A DNA stretch of 30,475 nucleotides, taken from contig CAZEPJ010000054.1 in NCBI GenBank assembly GCA_964514105.1, forward strand, positions 1 through 30,475, written 5' to 3'. Below, piece after piece: positions 16,044 to 22,437 of this stretch. The stretch is from CAZEPJ01 sp964514105. GTDB lineage: Bacteria > Desulfobacterota > Desulfocorpusculales > Desulfocorpusculum. The position numbers and the translations under genes are program-made. Positions within the stretch are counted from its first letter, which is position 1. Each line of letters begins with the position of its first letter. The notes beneath the pieces are model-generated. The model did no database searches and was not told the DNA's origin. It saw nothing but the letters and a program-made list of their open reading frames with translations.

Positions 16044-16859
16044 CTACGGGAAAGTCAGCTCCAGGCGCTGACCGCGGCGCACGATGGCGACCGCGCCCCG
16101 CCCCCGGCCCTCCTCCAGGGCCCGCTCCAGGTCCTCCACGGAGTCGACGGCCGTGTCCCCCACGGCCACGATCACATCCGCCCGCCGGAGGCCGGCACGG
16201 CCGGCCGCCCCGCCCTCTGCCACATGGGTGACCAGGACCCCCCCTCCCCGATGCCCCAGGGCCACCCGGAGGTCCTCGGTGAGCTCCTGCACCTCCAGCC
16301 CCAGGGCCTGGAGGGACCCGGACTCCAGGGGGGTGGATCGGCTGAGAAACAGGGACCGCTGGACGGAGATGGGGCAGCGGGCCCGCACGGCCAGCACCAT
16401 GGCGTCGCTGGGCCTGGCATCCATCTCCATCGGCCCGCCGCGGGTCTGCAGGTGGATGACGGCGTAGAAGATGTCCTCCCGCAGCTCGGTGATGCGGACC
16501 CGCACGATCCGGGCCTCCAGTTTCTCCAAGACGGCGGCCAGAAGGTCGTGGGTCAGGGGCCTGCGATGGGCCACGCCCCGCAGGGCGGCTTCCAATGCCG
16601 CGGCCTCGGCCTCCCCGATCCAGATGGGCATGGCGCGCTGCCCCTCGGGGTCGGCCAGCACGGCCACGGGCTGGGCCGTGCGGGGGTCCCGAAGGACCCT
16701 CTGGACCCGGACCTCCTGATCTTCCCCGGCCGGTGGATCCGGCGCACGGGAGGCCTCCCCGACCCTCCACAGGGCCAGGAGGCCGATCAGGATCATCCAG
16801 ATCTCACCCCGCGCCAGCCAGCGGATCACGAGGCCTCCCCTCGCTTTTTCCCTTGCCAT
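16044..16859 (-). CDS. bifunctional-nuclease (BFN/DUF151) domain protein fused to a PDZ domain
   Basis: A 271-residue protein in three parts. Residues 15-35 form a membrane anchor or signal (MILIGLLALW). A BFN/DUF151 domain spans about 48-180, with LPIWIG-like MPIWIGEAEAAAL, RPLTHDLL, FYAVIHLQ and the hallmark DARPSDAMVLAVR. A PDZ domain spans about 200-268 (GVLVTHVAEGGAAGRAGL, DVIVAVGDTAVDS). BFN proteins have been described as nucleases in plants and are uncharacterised in most bacteria; a PDZ tail and an N-terminal anchor imply an envelope location. Start: ATG at 16859 has a modest AAGGGG. A GTG at 16829 has a better AGGGGAGG but only 4 bases of spacing. Confidence 0.75.
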   Translation of the reverse strand: MAREKARGGLVIRWLARGEIWMILIGLLALWRVGEASRAPDPPAGEDQEVRVQRVLRDPRTAQPVAVLADPEGQRAMPIWIGEAEAAALEAALRGVAHRRPLTHDLLAAVLEKLEARIVRVRITELREDIFYAVIHLQTRGGPMEMDARPSDAMVLAVRARCPISVQRSLFLSRSTPLESGSLQALGLEVQELTEDLRVALGHRGGGVLVTHVAEGGAAGRAGLRRADVIVAVGDTAVDSVEDLERALEEGRGRGAVAIVRRGQRLELTFP

Positions 16860-16912
16860 GCCGTGCCCCTTTCCCTTACCTTGGGAAGAGACGAGACCGC
16901 AGGAGGACTCTC

Positions 16913-17212
16913 ATGAAGGCCTTGCTCCACGTCGACGGCCAACCGGTGGAGATGAACCCCTTTGTGGGGACCTTTCTGGCCAACGTGAGCCATGCCATCC
17001 TCATCTCCCTCAAGGGGACCCAGGGTGCCCGCAGGGCCCTCTTCCGCATGGAGGGAAAGAAGCTGGAGCTTCACGTGGACGGGCGACCCGTGGATCTGCA
17101 CCTGGACAAGGGGTTCGCAGGGGTCGTGTCGCGGGACACCCTGCTGGGGGCCCTGGCCCACTTCCGCGGGCTTCGCGGCTGGCGTGAGATCCGGGTGGAG
17201 CTGGAGCTGTAG
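16913..17212 (+). CDS. conserved-looking small protein with internal duplication, function unknown
   Basis: A 99-residue protein with AGGAGG just before its ATG. I do not recognise a named family. It consists of two similar halves: LLHVDGQPVEMN (from residue 4) matches LELHVDGRPVDLH (from residue 51). The rest of each half aligns over about 31 residues with a 3-residue shift, sharing F-x-G, L, a K/R-G, G, R and a final E. Both halves look like a beta-strand, turn, helix and basic beta-strand. There is no signal peptide, membrane segment or catalytic motif. It is divergent from the BFN-PDZ gene and convergent with the adenosine-specific kinase, 7 bases apart. Confidence 0.7.
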   Translation: MKALLHVDGQPVEMNPFVGTFLANVSHAILISLKGTQGARRALFRMEGKKLELHVDGRPVDLHLDKGFAGVVSRDTLLGALAHFRGLRGWREIRVELEL

Positions 17213-17219
17213 CGTTCCC

Positions 17220-17702
17220 TCAGCGCTTGTACCCGATCTTGCGCAGCAGCCCCCGCCGCCACTCCACATCCTTGGCCTCCTCCACGCCCTTGGGGGAGGC
17301 CCCGTCCACCACACCCATGATCCCCCGGCCCTGTGCGGTCTGCACCAGGATGACCTCGACGGGGTTGGCCGTGGCGCAGTAAATGCCGCAGACCTCCTGG
17401 CAGAGCTTGACCGCGTTGAGGACGTTGACGGGGTACGCATCGCGCAGGATGAGCACGAAGCTGTGGCCGGCGCCGATGCTTCGGGCGTTGGCCACCGCTG
17501 CCTGGCGCAACGCCTCGTCGTTGCCTTCCGAACGGATGAGGCAATCCCCCGAGGCCTCGCAGAACGCCAGGCCGAACTTGGCCTGAGGCACGCCCGAGAC
17601 CATGACCTCGTACAGATCCTCCACGGTCTTGATAAAGTGGGACTGCCCCAGGATGAGGTTGCACCCCTCGGGTATCTCCGCCTTGACGCTCACCCATTCC
17701 AT
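17220..17702 (-). CDS. adenosine-specific kinase family protein
   Basis: A 160-residue member of the small family typified by the Pyrobaculum adenosine-specific kinase (PF04008). Family signatures are nearly complete: NLILGQSHFIKTVEDLYE, FGLAFCEASG, EGNDE, IGAGHSFVLILRDAYPVNV, YCATANP and GRGIMGVVDG, ending RKIGYK. The upstream reading frame stays open to 17816, but the start is placed at the ATG 17702 because GGGAGGG lies 6 bases upstream and the resulting length equals the family norm. The family is common in thermophiles and anaerobes. Kinase activity on adenosine was proposed from a structure, so the precise reaction in this organism remains uncertain. Confidence 0.87.
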   Translation of the reverse strand: MEWVSVKAEIPEGCNLILGQSHFIKTVEDLYEVMVSGVPQAKFGLAFCEASGDCLIRSEGNDEALRQAAVANARSIGAGHSFVLILRDAYPVNVLNAVKLCQEVCGIYCATANPVEVILVQTAQGRGIMGVVDGASPKGVEEAKDVEWRRGLLRKIGYKR

Positions 17703-17834
17703 GGCCATCCCTCCCCATGGCATGTCGGATGGGGCCCCCTGGGAGGGCGGCGAGCCGGAGGCGGGCTCCGACCCGTCCCTCCCTCCCTGGCGCCTGATCA
17801 TTGCTTCATCTATCATAGGGCAGCGGGAGGATCA

Positions 17835-18701
17835 ATGCCAACGGACAAACCGCCCCTGAGCCACGGGATTCTTCGTGACATGACGGCGGTGGCGCGGCGT
17901 GCGGCCACGGAGGCCGGTGCATTGATCCGGGCCCGACTGGGGGCGCCCGTGGAGATCGACAGCAAGGGGACCTCCGATTACGTCACCGACGTGGACCGTT
18001 CCTGCGAGGAGATCATCGTCCGGCTGATCCGTCGGCGCTTTCCCGGACACCAGATCCTGTCCGAGGAGACACCGTTCGAGGGTTGGCGCCCGGGGGTCAC
18101 CTGGGTCGTCGACCCGTTGGACGGAACGGCCAACTTCATCCAGGGCTTCCCCTTCGTGTCCGTCTCCATCGCCGCCCTGGCCGACGGGGAGGTCGTGCTG
18201 GGGCTGATCCTGGACCCGGTCCGGCGGGAGGTCTTCTCCGCCCAGAAGGGGCGGGGGGTGCACCTCAACGGCCGGCCCGTGAAGGTCCGGTGCCTTCGCT
18301 GCACGGGGGACGCGCTCGTTTCCACGGGCTTCCCACACCGGCACAGGGAGCTGGTGGAACCCTACCTGGATGCCTTCCGGGCCGTCTTCGGCCGCGTGGC
18401 CGACATGCGGCGCATGGGGTCGGCGGCCCTGGACCTGGCCTACGTGGCCTGCGGCCGCATGGACGGCTTCTGGGAGCCGGGCCTCAAGATCTGGGACGTT
18501 GCGGCCGGCAGCCTCATGGTCACGGAGGCCGGGGGGCGGGTGAGCGACTTCTGGGGTCAGGCCGGCCACCTGCGCAACGGGCACATCGTGGCCGGGAGCC
18601 CCGCGGTCCATTCCCTGCTCGTGGAACAGATCGGGATACATCTCGCACCGGCCCTGGGAGCGGGCCCCAGCCGGCCTAGCTCCCCAGGGATAACGGGTTG
18701 A
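17835..18701 (+). CDS. inositol monophosphatase family protein
   Basis: A 288-residue member of the inositol monophosphatase/CysQ/SuhB superfamily, Mg-dependent phosphomonoesterases. Metal-site motifs are complete: the Glu pair in LSEET (77-78), DPLDGTANF at 93-101, and WEPGLKIWDVAAG near residue 215-227 with its Asp. GTSDYVTDVD at the N-terminus and the EAGG strand after WD are also family marks. GGGAGG lies 6 bases before the ATG. Possible substrates include inositol phosphate, fructose-1,6-bisphosphate or PAP; the sequence does not settle which. The last 26 bases overlap the 3' end of the convergent transporter gene, and the C-terminal tail after LAPALG is probably unstructured. Confidence 0.9.
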   Translation: MPTDKPPLSHGILRDMTAVARRAATEAGALIRARLGAPVEIDSKGTSDYVTDVDRSCEEIIVRLIRRRFPGHQILSEETPFEGWRPGVTWVVDPLDGTANFIQGFPFVSVSIAALADGEVVLGLILDPVRREVFSAQKGRGVHLNGRPVKVRCLRCTGDALVSTGFPHRHRELVEPYLDAFRAVFGRVADMRRMGSAALDLAYVACGRMDGFWEPGLKIWDVAAGSLMVTEAGGRVSDFWGQAGHLRNGHIVAGSPAVHSLLVEQIGIHLAPALGAGPSRPSSPGITG

Positions 18702-19386
18702 ATCGTGTTCCCCGGTCGTACACGTCTATCCCCTCTCTGCGCTTGAGGAAATTGACAACGAGGTAGGTGAGGGGCGTGGCGGCGGCCTCATACAGCGACT
18801 TGGCCAGCCACTGGGTGACGATCATCCCGAGCAGAGCGCCGGTGGGCAGGGTTCCCACGAAGGCCAGGCTGATGAAGACCAGCGAGTCGAGCCCCTGACC
18901 GACCAGGGTTGACCCGATGGTGCGGCTCCAGAGCCACCGCCCCCCGGTGGCCACCTTCATCCTGGCCAGGACTGCCGCGTTGGCGAATTCCCCCACGAGA
19001 TAGGCCAGGAAAGAGGCCCCGAGGATCCGCGGGGTGTGGCCAAAGATCCGCTCGTACGCGGCCTGGCCGTCCCAGAAAGGGGGCGCGGCCAGGGTCTGGC
19101 CGAGCCATATGGCCGCCACGGCGATGAGGTTGCAAAGAAACCCCAGCCAGATGACGCGCCTGGCCACGCGGTAGCCATAGACCTCCGTCAGCACGTCGCC
19201 GGCGATGTAGCTCAGGGGAAAGACGACGATGGCGGCCGGGAGCACCAGGCCCAGGACGCTTACGAGCTTCACGGCCATGATGTTGGCCGTGATGAGGCTG
19301 GTGAGGAGGACACCCGTGACCGCGAGGAGCCAGAAGGAGCCGGTGGACTCCGTGGCGCCGGCCCCTTGTCCCGGCAGGGGCGTCAT
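18676..19386 (-). CDS. queuosine precursor transporter (YhhQ/VUT family)
   Basis: A 236-residue integral membrane protein with about six hydrophobic segments. It carries the family pattern: LLTSLITANIMAVKLV, VFPLSYIAGDVLTEVYGY, GEFANAAVLARMK, and RTIGSTLVGQGLDSLVFI. YhhQ/VUT proteins import the queuosine precursors preQ0/preQ1. The call is reinforced by context: its ATG overlaps the TGA of queF by 4 bases (ATGA at 19383-19386), so both are translated together. Earlier in-frame starts lie inside queF and are unlikely. The 3' end overlaps the convergent phosphatase gene. Confidence 0.9.
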   Translation of the reverse strand: MTPLPGQGAGATESTGSFWLLAVTGVLLTSLITANIMAVKLVSVLGLVLPAAIVVFPLSYIAGDVLTEVYGYRVARRVIWLGFLCNLIAVAAIWLGQTLAAPPFWDGQAAYERIFGHTPRILGASFLAYLVGEFANAAVLARMKVATGGRWLWSRTIGSTLVGQGLDSLVFISLAFVGTLPTGALLGMIVTQWLAKSLYEAAATPLTYLVVNFLKRREGIDVYDRGTRFNPLSLGS

Positions 19387-19799
19387 GAGGGTGAGCCGGC
19401 CGGGCGCTGCCCGTGCTCCGCACAGACCGTCAGGCCGATGCCGCCCCGGGGGCTCATGCGGCACACCACCCGCATCCAGTCCGGCTCACAGGCGGCCACC
19501 AGGTCCTCCAGGATCCGGTTGGCCATCTCCTCGGCGAAGAGGCCCGCATTTCGAAAACTGAACAGGTAGAGCTTCAACGACTTGGATTCGATGCAGCGCT
19601 CGCCGGGGACGTACGAGATGGCTACCGCGTAAAAGTCGGGTTGCCCAGTCACCGGGCAGAGGCTCGTCACCTCGCGGGTCGAAAAGCGGATTTCGTAGGG
19701 CCGACGGGGCCGCGGGTTGGCGAAACTGTCCAGGAGGCCGGGGTCCACCCGGTCCTTGTATGGGGACTCCCCCGCCTTGAGATGCTTGAGATCATCCAT
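19383..19799 (-). CDS. queF: NADPH-dependent 7-cyano-7-deazaguanine reductase QueF (unimodular)
   Basis: A 138-residue QueF of the short, Bacillus-type class, which reduces preQ0 nitrile to preQ1 in queuosine tRNA modification. Visible residues: Cys48 in TSLCPVTGQPDF (covalent thioimide former), Asp55 in the same motif, and the diagnostic NADPH-binding motif ESKSLKLYLFSFRN at 71-84. The loop that normally reads FHED reads FAEE here, so the substrate-contacting His is Ala89, although the following Glu90 remains. The family call is firm; this substitution may alter rate or specificity. It is coupled to the queuosine precursor transporter by a 4-base overlap, and metF lies 83 bases upstream on the same strand. 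Confidence 0.92.
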   Translation of the reverse strand: MDDLKHLKAGESPYKDRVDPGLLDSFANPRPRRPYEIRFSTREVTSLCPVTGQPDFYAVAISYVPGERCIESKSLKLYLFSFRNAGLFAEEMANRILEDLVAACEPDWMRVVCRMSPRGGIGLTVCAEHGQRPAGSPS

Positions 19800-19882
19800 C
19801 GGGCTTCCACGGAATGGCGCTGCCCGTATCCTACCACATCCGGGCCCCGGGTGTCATGGCCCGCCCCAGTCGGGGCAGGAGC

Positions 19883-20782
19883 CTACCCCGTTGCATTCGC
19901 CGTCTCATCCATGGAGATCCGCGCCCCGAGGGCGTTGAGGATCTGCCCCACGGCCTTGGACTGGTTCAGGGTGTAGAAATGCAGGAACCGGACGCCGTTT
20001 CTCAGGAGGTCCTCGCACTGGGCCGCGGTCAGCTCGATACCCGTCCGCCATGCATCCCCGGGATTGCGCCAGACCTTCCCCATGCGCTCCTCGATGAACC
20101 GGGGGATGGCGGACCCGCACACCTCGGCGAACCGCTTGACCCTGGCGAAGTCCACCAGGGGCATGATACCGGGCAGGATGGGGACGTCGATGCCGGATCG
20201 TCGGGTTCGATCCATGAAACGGTAGAAGGCCGTGTTGTCGAAGAACATCTGCGTGATGGCGAAGTCAGCCCCCGCTTGGACCTTGCTCTTGGTATACTCC
20301 AGCTCTTCACCGGGCGAGCGGGCCTCGGGATGCCCCTCGGGATAGACGGCCACCCCGATGGAGAAGGCGCCATGCGCCGCAACGTAGGCCACCAGCTCAC
20401 GGGCATCGCGAAACTCCCCCCGATACGGATCGAACCCTTCGAGGTCTTTGGGCGGATCTCCCCGCAGGGCCAGGATGTTTCGAACCCCGTTGGCCGCGTA
20501 ATCCGCCAGGATATGATCGATGTCCGCCCTGGTGGCCCCCACGCCCGTGAGGTGGGACATGACCCTGAGGCCGTTCAGATCCCGAAGCCTCAGGATCGTG
20601 TCCCGCGTCCTGTCCCGGCTGCCCCCCCCGGCACCGTACGTGACCGAGACGAACAGGGGGTGGTGCTTCCTGAGCTCCAGGGCGGTCCCCACAAGCTCCT
20701 CCCGGCCCTCCTCGGTCCTGGGAGGGAAGAACTCGAACGACACCCCGCGGCGCCGCGTTCGAAGCAAGCCTCCGATTCCCAT
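19883..20782 (-). CDS. metF: 5,10-methylenetetrahydrofolate reductase
   Basis: A 299-residue MetF-type flavoprotein reducing methylene-THF to methyl-THF for methionine synthesis or, in acetogens, the Wood-Ljungdahl methyl branch. Motifs: VSFEFFPPRTEEG with the conserved Glu, SVTYGAGG, MSHLTGVG, NILALRGDPP, FAITQMFFDN and ILPGIMP, in order along the TIM barrel. There is no zinc-containing MetV partner or corrinoid methyltransferase nearby, so the standard methionine role is the simplest reading. The ATG at 20782 gives the usual length. An ATG at 20809 would add 9 residues and cannot be excluded; neither has a perfect ribosome-binding site. Confidence 0.93.
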   Translation of the reverse strand: MGIGGLLRTRRRGVSFEFFPPRTEEGREELVGTALELRKHHPLFVSVTYGAGGGSRDRTRDTILRLRDLNGLRVMSHLTGVGATRADIDHILADYAANGVRNILALRGDPPKDLEGFDPYRGEFRDARELVAYVAAHGAFSIGVAVYPEGHPEARSPGEELEYTKSKVQAGADFAITQMFFDNTAFYRFMDRTRRSGIDVPILPGIMPLVDFARVKRFAEVCGSAIPRFIEERMGKVWRNPGDAWRTGIELTAAQCEDLLRNGVRFLHFYTLNQSKAVGQILNALGARISMDETANATG

Positions 20783-20984
20783 ATGTCGCCCCCCAACGAT
20801 CTCTATCATCACCCTAACTCGTGCGGTACAGGAGTAAAGGCCGTGGGCGGAGGCTGTCTGTGGAGTTGGAGGGCGCGGGTCGGGCGTTCCGAAGACGCGC
20901 GAGATCCACTGCTCGCAGATCGCCGCCAACGGCTTCCAAGAGGCAACCCTCAGCGGCCGGCCGGCGGCGCGCTCTCTGTCGCCA

Positions 20985-21185
20985 GGAAGGGGCCTTGACG
21001 GGCGACTTTGGCCGACCGTGGCGGACAACGGTGTTGGAATCGACCCGCCCGCGGCGAGGCGCCTGAGAACCGGGCGCAGCGGCCTCGGGCTGACCGAGCA
21101 AGCGGGAGAGGGCGAAGTTATCCGGGGGGGACCTTCGTGCTGGATCCGCGCCCGGCAGCGGCAGGCCCATCGGGCCCACCTGTCG
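20985..21185 (+). pseudogene. decayed sensor-kinase ATPase (HATPase) C-terminal fragment
   Basis: The 608-base region between metF and the DUF378 gene has no intact gene. On the plus strand from 20997 it reads DGRLWPTVADNGVGIDPPAA, the G1 box of a NarL-type histidine kinase ATPase domain, and then SGLGLTEQA, the G2 region. From about 21103 the similarity continues in another frame (ERAKLSGGTFVLD), and from about 21142 in a third frame (SAPGSG). Successive frameshifts within one recognisable domain are the mark of a pseudogene. The N-terminal sensor and dimerisation parts are not recognisable upstream. The remainder, 20783-20984 and 21186-21290, shows nothing I can name. Confidence 0.5.
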
Positions 21186-21290
21186 CCTCCAGAGCGGCTC
21201 ATCCACAGGCGTCGACCCCGGCGCTGGAGCAGCGGGCGCCACGGCGGGGGCGAGACCGGGGGGCCCCATCGCCCCGGATGGTGACAGGCG

Positions 21291-21330
21291 GACTTGAAAC
21301 CCTACTCAAGTCGCAATAGGCTGTTATCAG
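21291..21330 (+). promoter_or_regulatory. palindrome and possible promoter of the DUF378 gene
   Basis: A perfect 7-bp inverted repeat, GACTTGA (21291-21297) and TCAAGTC (21306-21312), has an 8-base spacer and overlaps a -35-like TTGAAA (21294-21299). A -10-like TAGGCT lies 17 bases on, and an extended -10-like TGTTATCAG at 21322-21330. The patch is clearly AT-richer than its surroundings. Operator plus promoter is a reasonable guess. Confidence 0.35.
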
Positions 21331-21390
21331 TAATACAAACAAGTCCCATTGTGCTTTGTCTGGAGCGGGCGCAATGGAGGAGGGCGAGAC

Positions 21391-21618
21391 ATGACCTTCA
21401 TGAGATTCTTGGACGGGATCGCCTATGCCCTGCTGGTCGCCGGGGCCTTGAACTGGGGGCTGGTGGGGGCCATGGGAATGGATGTGGTGGCCGCCGTTTT
21501 TGGCGGCAGCGCGGCCATGGCGAGCAGGATCATCTACCTGCTCGTGGGCCTGGCCGCCCTCTACGAGATCGCGGGCTGGAAGACCATCAAACAGCGCTGG
21601 TGCGAGACGCCCGCGTGA
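21391..21618 (+). CDS. DUF378 family small membrane protein
   Basis: A 75-residue protein with two hydrophobic helices and the DUF378 pattern: FLDGIAYALLVAGALNWGLVG, then DVVAAVFGG, then RIIYLLVGLAALYEI. The ATG at 21391 follows GGAGG by 10 bases. DUF378 proteins are inner-membrane proteins of unknown function. It is monocistronic and convergent with the carbonic-anhydrase-like gene, separated by a strong hairpin. Confidence 0.88.
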   Translation: MTFMRFLDGIAYALLVAGALNWGLVGAMGMDVVAAVFGGSAAMASRIIYLLVGLAALYEIAGWKTIKQRWCETPA

Positions 21619-21635
21619 GGCACCGGCCGGCTTTC

Positions 21636-21672
21636 GTCTCCCCTCCCCGATCTCGGTGGGGCCAGGGGAGAC
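21636..21672. terminator. strong stem-loop between convergent genes
   Basis: GTCTCCCCT (21636-21644) is the exact reverse complement of AGGGGAGAC (21664-21672), with CCCC/GGGG extending the stem inside across a 2-base bulge and a 9-base loop. It lies 17 bases after the DUF378 stop and before the 3' end of the opposing gene. There is no T-tract, so it may be a bidirectional, imperfect terminator. Confidence 0.5.
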
Positions 21673-21738
21673 GCTCTCCTCCCCAGGGGGTCTCCCCGGT
21701 ATGCCCCGAAGCGGCCCGGGCAGGGGCCGCCCGTCTCG

Positions 21739-22281
21739 TCAATCCTCATGGAGCAGGTAGAGCCGGTTGCCCTCGATACGGTACATCATGGGGGCCACCA
21801 GGATCTTGGGGTACCTGAGTCGCAGCCGCTTGGCCTCGCTCAGCACGAAGTCCACCTCGTTGCCGATCTCGAACATGGGGGCGAAGTGCATGAAGTGGTC
21901 CTCGGCCCATCGCCGGTCCCACCCGGCGTTTTCCACGAGCCCCTGAACGAACCGCTCCTGCTTGGCCATGAGGTTCACCATGCCGCACTGGTCGTGCCCG
22001 ATGAGGGCGATGGCCTTGACCCCCCCCGCAGCGATGGCATATGAGACCTTGAACTCGTTGTACCGGAGGTTGCCGCCCCCGGTGCGGATGACATAGGCGA
22101 AGTTGTCCGGGATGCGAAGGCGCTTTCGGTTGTCCATGCACATGCCGATGAGGAGCTTGGCATTGCCGTGCGCCTCCAGCGGGCGCGCCAGGTTGTGGTA
22201 CTCCAGGAGCAGCCCGATGGGCGTTTCCCGGTAGTGGGGCGGGACATCCTCGGGAGTCTCCACGGGGATCCAATGGCTCAT
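21739..22281 (-). CDS. beta-carbonic anhydrase-like protein
   Basis: A 180-residue protein with the zinc-site layout of beta-class carbonic anhydrases: Cys48-x-Asp50-x-Arg52 in GMCMDNRKR, then His96 and Cys99 in LIGHDQCGM, with RTGGGNLRYNEF between them where the family has its RNAG segment. These provide the Cys-His-Cys zinc ligands and the Asp-Arg dyad. The region after HDQCGM has an acidic, aromatic insert (WAEDHFMHFAP), and the C-terminus is a LVAPMMYRIEGNRLY-like strand pair, as in CO2-hydrating enzymes. CO2 hydration is likely but untested; some family members use CS2 or COS. GGAGGTCAACTTC precedes the ATG. The upstream side runs into the assembly gap, so its operon membership is unknown. 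Confidence 0.8.
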   Translation of the reverse strand: MSHWIPVETPEDVPPHYRETPIGLLLEYHNLARPLEAHGNAKLLIGMCMDNRKRLRIPDNFAYVIRTGGGNLRYNEFKVSYAIAAGGVKAIALIGHDQCGMVNLMAKQERFVQGLVENAGWDRRWAEDHFMHFAPMFEIGNEVDFVLSEAKRLRLRYPKILVAPMMYRIEGNRLYLLHED

Positions 22282-22328
22282 GAAGTTGACCTCCTTGTCT
22301 GGAGAGACGACGCCTGGCGGCAGGAGGG

Positions 22329-22428
22329 NNNNNNNNNNNNNNNNNNNNNNNNNNNNNNNNNNNNNNNNNNNNNNNNNNNNNNNNNNNNNNNNNNNNNNNN
22401 NNNNNNNNNNNNNNNNNNNNNNNNNNNN
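22329..22428. other. assembly gap (100 N)
   Basis: Exactly 100 undetermined bases, the conventional placeholder for a scaffold gap of unknown length. The true distance between the dikinase-like gene and the carbonic-anhydrase-like gene, and any gene between them, is therefore unknown. Confidence 0.99.
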
Positions 22429-22437
22429 GGGGGCCGG

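Noticed and set aside
18689..18708. A string similar to the I-SceI homing endonuclease site (CAGGGATAAC followed by GGGTT)
   Set aside because: Only the first ten or so bases agree, and it lies in overlapping 3' ends of two ordinary genes with no intron or endonuclease nearby; chance resemblance.
19800..19882. preQ1 riboswitch ahead of queF
   Set aside because: The 83-base gap between metF and queF shows no recognisable preQ1 aptamer pattern by eye, and the region seems part of a metF-queF transcript.
20814..21269. Minus-strand open frame of about 150 codons upstream of metF
   Set aside because: No motif, Pro/Arg-rich, and it opposes the readable histidine-kinase ATPase remnant; not supported as a gene.
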